A stretch of DNA of 64,000 bases from assembly GCF_029227915.1 (NCBI RefSeq), contig NC_079878.1, positions 29,353,501-29,417,500 of the forward strand, given 5' to 3'. The notes under the pieces were generated by a model, which was given only the letters and a program-made list of their open reading frames with translations, ran no database searches and was not told the origin of the DNA. Positions 1-11,084 of this stretch are shown piece after piece. How positions within the stretch are numbered: position 1 is the stretch's first letter; each line of letters begins with the position of its first letter. Made by a program: the position numbers and the translations under genes. This stretch comes from Hydractinia symbiolongicarpus (taxonomy: Eukaryota > Cnidaria > Hydrozoa > Anthoathecata > Hydractiniidae).

Positions 1-101
1 AGTCAAAAGTATACAAAGAAAGTACCCTGCGAGTAAACTCATTTCCAGAACGATTTTTTAAATTATCTTTTCACCACTACAACACACGAGACTTGTAGTT
101 T

Positions 102-123
102 TCAAAAATGTTTTCATTTTTGA
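102..123. repeat. Per-monomer 9-bp dyad with TTTT spacer (first copy)
   Basis: TCAAAAATG and CATTTTTGA are perfect reverse complements separated by TTTT, so each strand could extrude a 9-bp hairpin. The dyad recurs every 203 bp in most monomers of all three blocks. Monomers with CAGGAATG instead of CAAAAATG carry two mismatches in the stem. Short dyads are a feature of many centromeric satellites; any function here is inference. Confidence 0.8.
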
Positions 124-146
124 TGAGACGCTGAATAAAAGAAGTT

Positions 147-167
147 TAACCCTAACCCTAACCCTAA
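147..167 (-). repeat. Interstitial telomeric motif, copy 1
   Basis: The plus strand reads TAA(CCCTAA)3, so TTAGGG reads on the minus strand. It replaces the 11-bp TCGCCGGCAAA of ordinary monomers between conserved GTTTAA and CGAAAACC. The minus strand offers three overlapping matches to YTAGGGTTR, the vertebrate TRF-type site. Next copy 1,227 bp to the right. Confidence 0.95.
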
Positions 168-1373
168 CGAAAACCTGCGAATTCCCGTAAATCCCAAACT
201 CGGCCCGTATAGTCAAAAGTATACAAAGAAAATACCCAGGGAGTAAACTCATTTCCAGAACGATTTTTTAAATTATCTTTTTACCACTAAAACGCATGAG
301 ACTTGTAGTTTTCAAAAATGTTTTCATTTTTGATGAGACGCTGAATAAAAGATGTTTAATCGCCGGCAAACGAAAACCCGCGATTTGCCGTAAATCCCGG
401 ACTCAGCCCGTATAGTCAAAAGTATACAAAGAAAGTACCCAGGGAGTAAACTAATTTCCCGAACGTTTTTTTAAATTATTTTTTCACCACTAAAACGCAT
501 GAGACTTGTAGTTTTAAAAAATGTTTTCATTTTTGATGAGAAGCTGAATAAAAGAAGTTTAATCGCCGGCAAACGAAAACCCGCAATTTCCCGTAAATCC
601 CGTGCTTGGCTCGTATAGTCGAGTATATACAAAGAAAGTACCCTGTGAGTAAACTCATTTCCAGAACGATTTTTTATATTATCTTTTCACCACTAAAACG
701 CATGACATTTTTGTAGTTTTCAAAAATGTTTTCATTTTTGATGAGACGCGGAATAAGAGAAATTTAATCGCCGGCAAACGAAAACCCGCGATTTCCCGTA
801 AATCCCGGACTCGGCCTGTATAGTCAAAAGTACACAAAGAAAATACTCAGGGAGTAAACACATTTCCCGAACGATTTTTTAAATTATTTTTTCACCACTA
901 AAACGTATGAGACTTGTAGTTTTCAAAAATGTTTTCATTTTTGATGAGACGCTGAATAAAAGAAGTTTAATCGCCGGCAAACAAAAACCTGCGATTTCCC
1001 GTAAATCCCGGACTCGGCCCGTATAGTCAAAAGTACACAAAGGAAATACTCAGGGAGTAAACTCATTTCCCGAACGATTTTTTAAATTATTTTTTCACCA
1101 CTAAAACGTATGAGACTTGTAGTTTTCAAAAATGTTTTCATTTTTGATGAGACGCTGAATAAAAGAAGTTTAATCGCCGGCAAACGAAAACCCGCGATTT
1201 CCCATAAATCCCGGACTCGGCCCGTATAGTCAAAAGTATACAAAGAAAGTACCCTGCGAGGAAACTCATTTCCAGAACGATTTTTTAAATTATCTTTTCA
1301 CCACTAAAACGCACGAGACTTGTATTTTTCAAAAATGTTTTCATTTTTGATGAGACGCTGAATAAAAAAAGTT

Positions 1374-1394
1374 TAACCCTAACCCTAACCCTAA
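1374..1394 (-). repeat. Interstitial telomeric motif, copy 2
   Basis: Same 21-bp TAA(CCCTAA)3. Its monomer has private changes (TTGTATTTTTC, AATAAAAAAAG and TAAAACGCACG), making it the most divergent carrier. Next copy at +1,022. Confidence 0.95.
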
Positions 1395-2039
1395 CGAAAA
1401 CCTGCGAATTCCCGTAAATCCCAAACTCGGCCCGTATAGTCAAAAGTATACAAAGAAAATACCCAGGGAGTAAACTCATTTCCAGAACGATTTTTTAAAT
1501 TATCTTTTTACCACTAAAACGCATGAGACTTGTAGTTTTCAAAAATGTTTTCATTTTTGATGAGACGCTGAATAAAAGATGTTTAATCGCCGGCAAACGA
1601 AAACCCGCGATTTGCCGTAAATCCCGGACTCAGCCCGTATAGTCAAAAGTATACAAAGAAAGTACCCAGGGAGTAAACTCATTTCCCGAACGTTTTTTTA
1701 AATTATTTTTTCACCACTAAAACGCATGAGACTTGTAGTTTTCAAAAATGTTTTCATTTTTGATGAGACGCTGAATAAAAGATGTTTAATCGCCGGCAAA
1801 CGAAAACCCGCGATTTCCCGTAAATCCCGGACTCGGCCCGTATAGTCAAAAGTATACAAAGAAAGTACCCAGGGAGTAAACTCATTTCCCGAACGATTTT
1901 TTAAATTATTTTTTCACCACTAAAACGCATGAGACTTGTAGTTTTCAGGAATGTTTTCATTTTTGATGAGACGCTTAAAGAAAGAAGTTTAATCGCCGGC
2001 AAACGAAAACCCGCGATTTCCCGTAAATCCCGGGCTTGG

Positions 2040-2053
2040 CCCGTATAGTCGAA
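2040..2053 (-). other. CENP-B-box-like near-miss motif (example copy)
   Basis: On the minus strand the motif is TTCG-ACT-A-TA-CGGG. The core of the mammalian CENP-B box is TTCG-nnnn-A-nn-CGGG, so all nine fixed bases are present but the first spacer is 3 instead of 4 bp. It occurs in monomers ending in GTCGAATGTATAC, one of five in the block 1 HOR (also for example 4896-4909), and in some monomers of blocks 2 and 3. Most other monomers have GTCAAAAG or GTCGAGTAC and lack it. It may be chance; binding is not implied. Confidence 0.4.
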
Positions 2054-2395
2054 TGTATACAAAGAGAGTACCCTGTGAGTAAACTCATTTCTTGAACGAT
2101 TTTTTAAATTATTTTTTCACCACTAAAACGCATGAGACTTGTAGTTTTCAAAAATGTTTTCATTTTTGATGAGACGCTGAATAAAAGAAGTTTAATCGCC
2201 GGCAAACGAAAACCCGCGATTTCCCGTAAATCCCGGACTCGGCCCGTATAGTCAAAAGTATACAAAGAAAGTACCCTGCGAGTAAACTCATTTCCAGAAC
2301 GATTTTTTAAATTATCTTTTCACCACTACAACACACGAGACTTGTAGTTTTCAAAAATGTTTTCATTTTTGATGAGACGCTGAATAAAAGAAGTT

Positions 2396-2416
2396 TAACC
2401 CTAACCCTAACCCTAA
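2396..2416 (-). repeat. Interstitial telomeric motif, copy 3
   Basis: Identical motif heading the first nonamer. Next copy at +1,834. Confidence 0.95.
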
Positions 2417-3420
2417 CGAAAACCTGCGAATTCCCGTAAATCCCAAACTCGGCCCGTATAGTCAAAAGTATACAAAGAAAATACCCAGGGAGTAAACTCA
2501 TTTCCAGAACGATTTTTTAAATTATCTTTTTACCACTAAAACGCATGAGACTTGTAGTTTTCAAAAATGTTTTCATTTTTGATGAGACGCTGAATAAAAG
2601 ATGTTTAATCGCCGGCAAACGAAAACCCGCGATTTGCCGTAAATCCCGGACTCAGCCCGTATAGTCAAAAGTATACAAAGAAAGTACCCAGGGAGTAAAC
2701 TAATTTCCCGAACGTTTTTTTAAATTATTTTTTCACCACTAAAACGCATGAGACTTGTAGTTTTCAAAAATGTTTTCATTTTTGATGAGACGCTGAATAA
2801 AAGATGTTTAATCGCCGGCAAACGAAAACCCGCGATTTCCCGTAAATCCCGGACTCGGCCCGTATAGTCAAAAGTATACAAAGAAAGTACCCAGGGAGTA
2901 AACTCATTTCCCGAACGATTTTTTAAATTATTTTTTCACCACTAAAACGCATGAGACTTGTAATTTACAGGAATGTTTTCATTTTTGATGAGACGCTTAA
3001 TGAAAGAAGTTTAATCGCCGCCAAACGAAAACCCGCGATTTCCCGTAAATCCCGGGCTTGGCCCGCATAGTCGAATGTATACAAAGAGAGTACCCTGTGA
3101 GTAAACTCATTTCTTGAACGATTTTTTAAATTATTTTTTCACCACTAAAACGCATGAGACTTGTAGTTTTCAAAAATGTTTTCATTTTTGATGAGACGCT
3201 GAATAAAAGAAGTTTAATCGCCGGCAAACGAAAACCCGCGATTTCCCGTAAATCCCGGACTCGGCCCGTATAGTCAAAAGTATACAAAGAAAGTACCCTG
3301 CGAGTAAACTCATTTCCAGAACGATTTTTTAAATTATCTTTTCACCACTACAACACACGAGACTTGTAGTTTTCAAAAATGTTTTCATTTTTGATGAGAC
3401 GCTGAATAAAAGAAGTTTAA

Positions 3421-3431
3421 TCGCCGGCAAA
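3421..3431 (+). repeat. Telomere-free counterpart site within nonamer
   Basis: TCGCCGGCAAA occupies the place of the 18-bp telomeric segment in a monomer that otherwise resembles the telomere carrier (ACTACAACACACG upstream, GAATTCCCG downstream). The same state recurs at 8321-8331, 12199-12209, 21186-21196 and 21998-22008. These monomers show what the site looks like without the motif. Confidence 0.8.
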
Positions 3432-4229
3432 CCAAAACCCGCGAATTCCCGTAAATCCTGGATTCGGCCCGTATAGTCAAAAATATACAAAGAACGTACC
3501 CAGGGAGTAAACTCATTTCCAGAACGATTTTTTAAATTATTTTTTCACCACTAAAACGCATGAGACTTGTAGTTTTCAAAAATGTTTTCATTTTTGATGA
3601 GACGCTGAATAAAAGATGTTTAATCGCCGGCAAACGAAAACCCGCGATTTCCCGTAAATCCCGGACTCGGCCCGTATAGTCAAAAGTATACAAAGAAAGT
3701 ACCCAGGGAGTAAACTCATTTCCCGAACGATTTTTTAAATTATTTTTTCACCACTAAAACGCATGAGACTTGTAGTTTTCAGGAATGTTTTCATTTTTGA
3801 TGAGACGCTTAATGAAAGAAGTTTAATCGCCGGCAAACGAAAACCCGCGATTTCCCGTAAATCCCGGGCTTGGTCCGTATAGTCGAATGTATACAAAGAG
3901 AGTACCCTGTGAGTAAACTCATTTCTTGAACGATTTTTTAAATTATTTGTTCACCACTAAAACGCATGAGACTTGTAGTTTTCAAAAATGTTTTCATTTT
4001 TGATGAGACGCTGAATAAAAGAAGTTTAATCGCTGGCAAACGAAAACCCGCGATTTCCCGTAAATCCCGGACTCGGCCCGTATAGTCAAAAGTATACAAA
4101 GAAAGTACCCTGCGAGTAAACTCATTTCCAGAACGATTTTTTAAATTATCTTTTCACCACTACAACACACGAGACTTGTAGTTTTCAAAAATGTTTTCAT
4201 TTTTGATGAGACGCTGAATAAAAGAAGTT

Positions 4230-4250
4230 TAACCCTAACCCTAACCCTAA
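4230..4250 (-). repeat. Interstitial telomeric motif, copy 4
   Basis: Identical motif; the following monomer has the ACCTTTTTACC/TAAAGCGC haplotype. Next copy at +1,022. Confidence 0.95.
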
Positions 4251-5251
4251 CGAAAACCTGCGAATTCCCGTAAATCCCAAACTCGGCCCGTATAGTCAAA
4301 AGTATACAAAGAAAATACCCAGGGAGTAAACTCATTTCCAGAACGATTTTTTAAATTACCTTTTTACCACTAAAGCGCATGAGACTTGTAGTTTTCAAAA
4401 ATGTTTTCATTTTTGATGAGACGCTGAATAAAAGATGTTTAATCGCCGGCAAACGAAAACCCGCGATTTGCCGTAAATCCCGGACTCAGCCCGTATAGTC
4501 AAAAGTATACAAAGAAAGTACCCAGGGAGTAAACTCATTTCCCGAACGTTTTTTTAAATTATTTTTTCACCACTAAAACGCATCAGACTTGTAGTTTTCA
4601 AAAATGTTTTCATTTTTGATGAGACGCTGAATAAAAGATGTTTAATCGCCGGCAAACAAAAACCCGCGATTTCCCGTAAATCCCGGACTCGGCCCGTATA
4701 GTCAAAAGTATACAAAGAAAGTACCCCGGGAGTAAACTCATTTCCCGAACGATTTTTTAAATTATTTTTTCACCACTAAAACGCATGAGACTTGTAGTTT
4801 TCAGGAATGTTTTCATTTTTGATGAGACGCTTAATGAAAGAAGTTTAATCGCCGGCAAACGAAAACCCGCGATTTCCCGTAAATCCCGGGCTTGGCCCGT
4901 ATAGTCGAATGTATACAAAGAGAGTACCCTGTGAGTAAACTCATTTCTTGAACGATTTTTTAAATTATTTTTTCACCACTAAAACGCATGAGACTTGTAG
5001 TTTTCAAAAATGTTTTCATTTTTGATGAGACGCTGAATAAAAGAAGTTTAATCGCCGGCAAACGAAAACCCGCGATTTCCCGTAAATCCCGGACTCGGCC
5101 CGTATAGTCAAAAGTATACAAAGAAAGTACCCTGCGAGTAAACTCATTTCCAGAACGATTTTTTAAATTATCTTTTCACCACTACAACACACGAGACTTG
5201 TAGTTTTCAAAAATGTTTTCATTTTTGATGAGACGCTGAATAAAAGAAGTT

Positions 5252-5272
5252 TAACCCTAACCCTAACCCTAA
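5252..5272 (-). repeat. Interstitial telomeric motif, copy 5
   Basis: Identical motif in a regular pentamer. Next copy at +1,022. Confidence 0.95.
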
Positions 5273-6273
5273 CGAAAACCTGCGAATTCCCGTAAATCCC
5301 AAACTCGGCCCGTATAGTCAAAAGTATACAAAGAAAATACCCAGGGAGTAAACTCATTTCCAGAACGATTTTTTAAATTATCTTTTTACCACTAAAACGC
5401 ATGAGACTTGTAGTTTTCAAAAATGTTTTCATTTTTGATGAGACGCTGAATAAAAGATGTTTAATCGCCGGCAAACGAAAACCCGCGATTTGCCGTAAAT
5501 CCCGGACTCAGCCCGTATAGTCAAAAGTATACAAAGAAAGTACCCAGGGAGTAAACTCATTTCCCGAACGTTTTTTTAAATTATTTTTTCACCACTAAAA
5601 CGCATGAGACTTGTAGTTTTCAAAAATGTTTTCATTTTTGATGAGACGCTGAATAAAAGATGTTTAATCGCCGGCAAACGAAAACCCGCGATTTCCCGTA
5701 AATCCCGGACTCGGCCCGTATAGTCAAAAGTATACAAAGAAAGTACCCAGGGAGTAAACTCATTTCCCGAACGATTTTTTAAATTATTTTTTCACCACTA
5801 AAACGCATGAGACTTGTAGTTTTCAGGAATGTTTTCATTTTTGATGAGACGCTTAATGAAAGAATTTTAATCGCCGCCAAACGAAAACCCGCGATTTCCC
5901 GTAAATCCCGGGCTTTGCCCGTATAGTCGAATGTATACAAAGAGAGTACCCTGTGAGTAAACTCATTTCTTGAACGATTTTTTAAATTATTTTTTCACCA
6001 CTAAAACGCATGAGACTTGTAGTTTTCAAAAATGTTTTCATTTTTGATGAGACGCTGAATAAAAGAAGTTTAATCGCCGGCAAACGAAAACCCGCGATTT
6101 CCCGTAAATCCCGGACTCGGCCCGTATAGTCAAAAGTATACAAAGAAAGTACCCTGCGAGTAAACTCATTTCCAGAACGATTTTTTAAATTATCTTTTCA
6201 CCACTACAACACACGAGACTTGTAGTTTTCAAAAATGTTTTCATTTTTGATGAGACGCTGAATAAAAGAAGTT

Positions 6274-6294
6274 TAACCCTAACCCTAACCCTAA
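6274..6294 (-). repeat. Interstitial telomeric motif, copy 6
   Basis: Identical motif. The fifth monomer of this pentamer (about 6963-7165) is unusual: ATTTTGTAAATT and GAGACCTGAAG. Next copy at +1,022. Confidence 0.95.
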
Positions 6295-7206
6295 CGAAAA
6301 CCTGCGAATTCCCGTAAATCCCAAACTCGGCCCGTATAGTCAAAAGTATACAAAGAAAATACCCAGGGAGTAAACTCATTTCCAGAACGATTTTTTAAAT
6401 TACCTTTTTACCACTAAAGCGCATGAGACTTGTAGTTTTCAAAAATGTTTTCATTTTTGATGAGACGCTGAATAAAAGATGTTTAATCGCCGGCAAACGA
6501 AAACCCGCGATTTGCCGTAAATCCCGGACTCAGCCCGTATAGTCAAAAGTATACAAAGAAAGTACCCAGGGAGTAAACTCATTTCCCGAACGTTTTTTTA
6601 AATTATTTTTTCACCACTAAAACGCATCAGACTTGTAGTTTTCAAAAATGTTTTCATTTTTGATGAGACGCTGAATAAAAGATGTTTAATCGCCGGCAAA
6701 CAAAAACCCGCGATTTCCCGTAAATCCCGGACTCGGCCCGTATAGTCAAAAGTATACAAAGAAAGTACCCAGGGAGTAAACTCATTTCCCGAACGATTTT
6801 TTAAATTATTTTTTCACCACTAAAACGCATGAGACTTGTAGTTTTCAGGAATGTTTTCATTTTTGATGAGACGCTTAATGAAAGAAGTTTAATCGCCGGC
6901 AAACGAAAACCCGCGATTTCCCGTAAATCCCGGGCTTGGCCCGTATAGTCGAATGTATACAAAGAAAGTACCCTGCGAGTAAACTCATTTCCAGAACGAT
7001 TTTGTAAATTATTTTTTCACCACTAAAACGTATGAGACCTGAAGTTTTCAAAAATGTTTTCATTTTTGATGAGACGCTGAATAAAAGAAGTTTAATCGCC
7101 GGCAAACGAAAACCCGCGATTTCCCGTAAATCCCGGACTCGGCCCGTATAGTCAAAAGTATACAAAGAAAGTACCCTGCGAGTAAACTCATTTCCAGAAC
7201 GATTTT

Positions 7207-9040
7207 TTAAATTATCTTTTCACCACTACAACACACGAGACTTGTAGTTTTCAAAAATGTTTTCATTTTTGATGAGACGCTGAATAAAAGAAGTTTAACC
7301 CTAACCCTAACCCTAACGAAAACCTGCGAATTCCCGTAAATCCCAAACTCGGCCCGTATAGTCAAAAGTATACAAAGAAAATACCCAGGGAGTAAACTCA
7401 TTTCCAGAACGATTTTTTAAATTATCTTTTTACCACTAAAACGCATGAGACTTGTAGTTTTCAAAAATGTTTTCATTTTTGATGAGACGCTGAATAAAAG
7501 ATGTTTAATCGCCGGCAAACGAAAACCCGCGATTTGCCGTAAATCCCGGACTCAGCCCGTATAGTCAAAAGTATACAAAGAAAGTACCCAGGGAGTAAAC
7601 TAATTTCCCGAACGTTTTTTTAAATTATTTTTTCACCACTAAAACGCATGAGACTTGTAGTTTTCAAAAATGTTTTCATTTTTGATGAGACGCTGAATAA
7701 AAGATGTTTAATCGCCGGCAAACGAAAACCCGCGATTTCCCGTAAATCCCGGACTCGGCCCGTATAGTCAAAAGTATACAAAGAAAGTACCCAGGGAGTA
7801 AACTCATTTCCCGAACGATTTTTTAAATTATTTTTTCACCACTAAAACGCATGAGACTTGTAATTTACAGGAATGTTTTCATTTTTGATGAGACGCTTAA
7901 TGAAAGAAGTTTAATCGCCGCCAAACGAAAACCCGCGATTTCCCGTAAATCCCGGGCTTGGCCCGCATAGTCGAATGTATACAAAGAGAGTACCCTGTGA
8001 GTAAACTCATTTCTTGAACGATTTTTTAAATTATTTTTTCACCACTAAAACGCATGAGACTTGTAGTTTTCAAAAATGTTTTCATTTTTGATGAGACGCT
8101 GAATAAAAGAAGTTTAATCGCCGGCAAACGAAAACCCGCGATTTCCCGTAAATCCCGGACTCGGCCCGTATAGTCAAAAGTATACAAAGAAAGTACCCTG
8201 CGAGTAAACTCATTTCCAGAACGATTTTTTAAATTATCTTTTCACCACTACAACACACGAGACTTGTAGTTTTCAAAAATGTTTTCATTTTTGATGAGAC
8301 GCTGAATAAAAGAAGTTTAATCGCCGGCAAACCAAAACCCGCGAATTCCCGTAAATCCTGGATTCGGCCCGTATAGTCAAAAATATACAAAGAACGTACC
8401 CAGGGAGTAAACTCATTTCCAGAACGATTTTTTAAATTATTTTTTCACCACTAAAACGCATGAGACTTGTAGTTTTCAAAAATGTTTTCATTTTTGATGA
8501 GACGCTGAATAAAAGATGTTTAATCGCCGGCAAACGAAAACCCGCGATTTCCCGTAAATCCCGGACTCGGCCCGTATAGTCAAAAGTATACAAAGAAAGT
8601 ACCCAGGGAGTAAACTCATTTCCCGAACGATTTTTTAAATTATTTTTTCACCACTAAAACGCATGAGACTTGTAGTTTTCAGGAATGTTTTCATTTTTGA
8701 TGAGACGCTTAATGAAAGAAGTTTAATCGCCGGCAAACGAAAACCCGCGATTTCCCGTAAATCCCGGGCTTGGTCCGTATAGTCGAATGTATACAAAGAG
8801 AGTACCCTGTGAGTAAACTCATTTCTTGAACGATTTTTTAAATTATTTTTTCACCACTAAAACGCATGAGACTTGTAGTTTTCAAAAATGTTTTCATTTT
8901 TGATGAGACGCTGAATAAAAGAAGTTTAATCGCCGGCAAACGAAAACCCGCGATTTCCCGTAAATCCCGGACTCGGCCCGTATAGTCAAAAGTATACAAA
9001 GAAAGTACCCTGCGAGTAAACTCATTTCCAGAACGATTTT
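7207..9040 (+). repeat. Nonamer HOR variant, copy 2
   Basis: Another 1,834-bp unit, offset 4,900 bp from the first and sharing CTAATTTCCCG (near 7600) and TAATTTACAGG (near 7860). The telomere-free site is at 8321-8331. It differs from copy 1 by a few substitutions, for example TATTTTTTC near 8850 where copy 1 has TATTTGTTC. Confidence 0.85.
7296..7316 (-). repeat. Interstitial telomeric motif, copy 7
   Basis: Identical motif heading the second nonamer. Next copy at +1,834. Confidence 0.95.
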
Positions 9041-9129
9041 TTAAATTATCTTTTCACCACTACAACACACGAGACTTGTAGTTTTCAAAAATGTTTTCAT
9101 TTTTGTTGAGACGCTGAATAAAAGAAGTT

Positions 9130-9150
9130 TAACCCTAACCCTAACCCTAA
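9130..9150 (-). repeat. Interstitial telomeric motif, copy 8
   Basis: Identical motif in a monomer with TTTTGTTGAG, shared only with copy 11. Next copy at +1,022. Confidence 0.95.
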
Positions 9151-10151
9151 CGAAAACCTGCGAATTCCCGTAAATCCCAAACTCGGCCCGTATAGTCAAA
9201 AGTATACAAAGAAAATACCCAGGGAGTAAACTCATTTCCAGAACGATTTTTTAAATTACCTTTTTACCACTAAAGCGCATGAGACTTGTAGTTTTCAAAA
9301 ATGTTTTCATTTTTGATGAGACGCTGAATAAAAGATGTTTAATCGCCGGCAAACGAAAACCCGCGATTTGCCGTAAATCCCGGACTCAGCCCGTATAGTC
9401 AAAAGTATACAAAGAAAGTACCCAGGGAGTAAACTCATTTCCCGAACGTTTTTTTAAATTATTTTTTCACCACTAAAACGCATCAGACTTGTAGTTTTCA
9501 AAAATGTTTTCATTTTTGATGAGACGCTGAATAAAAGATGTTTAATCGCCGGCAAACAAAAACCCGCGATTTCCCGTAAATCCCGGACTCGGCCCGTATA
9601 GTCAAAAGTATACAAAGAAAGTACCCCGGGAGTAAACTCATTTCCCGAACGATTTTTTAAATTATTTTTTCACCACTAAAACGCATGAGACTTGTAGTTT
9701 TCAGGAATGTTTTCATTTTTGATGAGACGCTTAATGAAAGAAGTTTAATCGCCGGCAAACGAAAACCCGCGATTTCCCGTAAATCCCGGGCTTGGCCCGT
9801 ATAGTCGAATGTATACAAAGAGAGTACCCTGTGAGTAAACTCATTTCTTGAACGATTTTTTAAATTATTTTTTCACCACTAAAACGCATGAGACTTGTAG
9901 TTTTCAAAAATGTTTTCATTTTTGATGAGACGCTGAATAAAAGAAGTTTAATCGCCGGCAAACGAAAACCCGCGATTTCCCGTAAATCCCGGACTCGGCC
10001 CGTATAGTCAAAAGTATACAAAGAAAGTACCCTGCGAGTAAACTCATTTCCAGAACGATTTTTTAAATTATCTTTTCACCACTACAACACACGAGACTTG
10101 TAGTTTTCAAAAATGTTTTCATTTTTGATGAGACGCTGAATAAAAGAAGTT

Positions 10152-10172
10152 TAACCCTAACCCTAACCCTAA
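10152..10172 (-). repeat. Interstitial telomeric motif, copy 9
   Basis: Identical motif; the next monomer has GATTTGCAGTAA, shared only with the unit of copy 12. Next copy at +1,022. Confidence 0.95.
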
Positions 10173-11084
10173 CGAAAACCTGCGAATTCCCGTAAATCCC
10201 AAACTCGGCCCGTATAGTCAAAAGTATACAAAGAAAATACCCAGGGAGTAAACTCATTTCCAGAACGATTTTTTAAATTATCTTTTTACCACTAAAACGC
10301 ATGAGACTTGTAGTTTTCAAAAATGTTTTCATTTTTGATGAGACGCTGAATAAAAGATGTTTAATCGCCGGCAAACGAAAACCCGCGATTTGCAGTAAAT
10401 CCCGGACTCAGCCCGTATAGTCAAAAGTATACAAAGAAAGTACCCAGGGAGTAAACTCATTTCCCGAACGTTTTTTTAAATTATTTTTTCACCACTAAAA
10501 CGCATGAGACTTGTAGTTTTCAAAAATGTTTTCATTTTTGATGAGACGCTGAATAAAAGATGTTTAATCGCCGGCAAACGAAAACCCGCGATTTCCCGTA
10601 AATCCCGGACTCGGCCCGTATAGTCAAAAGTATACAAAGAAAGTACCCAGGGAGTAAACTCATTTCCCGAACGATTTTTTAAATTATTTTTTCACCACTA
10701 AAACGCATGAGACTTGTAGTTTTCAGGAATGTTTTCATTTTTGATGAGACGCTTAATGAAAGAATTTTAATCGCCGCCAAACGAAAACCCGCGATTTCCC
10801 GTAAATCCCGGGCTTTGCCCGTATAGTCGAATGTATACAAAGAGAGTACCCTGTGAGTAAACTCATTTCTTGAACGATTTTTTAAATTATTTTTTCACCA
10901 CTAAAACGCATGAGACTTGTAGTTTTCAAAAATGTTTTCATTTTTGATGAGACGCTGAATAAAAGAAGTTTAATCGCCGGCAAACGAAAACCCGCGATTT
11001 CCCGTAAATCCCGGACTCGGCCCGTATAGTCAAAAGTATACAAAGAAAGTACCCTGCGAGTAAACTCATTTCCAGAACGATTTT

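Larger units (their letters stand above)
58..1284 (+). repeat. Hexamer HOR variant at left edge
   Basis: The first telomere-bearing unit is 1,227 bp, six monomers plus 9 bp: 7 bp from the telomere substitution and 2 bp from a local insertion near 704-720 (GCATGACATTTTTGTAG where other copies have GCATGAGACTTGTAG). It is less homogenised than later units, with extra private variants such as CACATTTCCCG and GTACACAAAG. Edges of satellite blocks are often more divergent, so this may lie near the edge of the telomere-HOR domain, but the window starts here and that cannot be tested. Confidence 0.75.
2307..4140 (+). repeat. Nonamer HOR variant, copy 1
   Basis: This unit is 1,834 bp (9 x 203 + 7) from one telomere monomer to the next. 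It is a pentamer followed by four more monomers that begin with a telomere-free relative of monomer 1 (TCGCCGGCAAA at 3421-3431). Private markers are CTAATTTCCCG near 2700 and TAATTTACAGG near 2960. Both recur exactly 4,900 bp downstream, so the nonamer was copied as part of a larger segment. Confidence 0.85.

Noticed and set aside
58-252. A 64-residue minus-strand open frame repeated 18 times in block 1, with an RVRVRV stretch
   Set aside because: It is the translation of the satellite monomer; RVRVRV is the TTAGGG tract read in one frame. 203 is not divisible by 3, so frames break at each monomer. Conservation between copies follows from whole-unit homogenisation.
2040-2053. True CENP-B box
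   Set aside because: The first spacer is 3 bp rather than 4, so it does not match the canonical 17-bp box; kept only as a near-miss motif.
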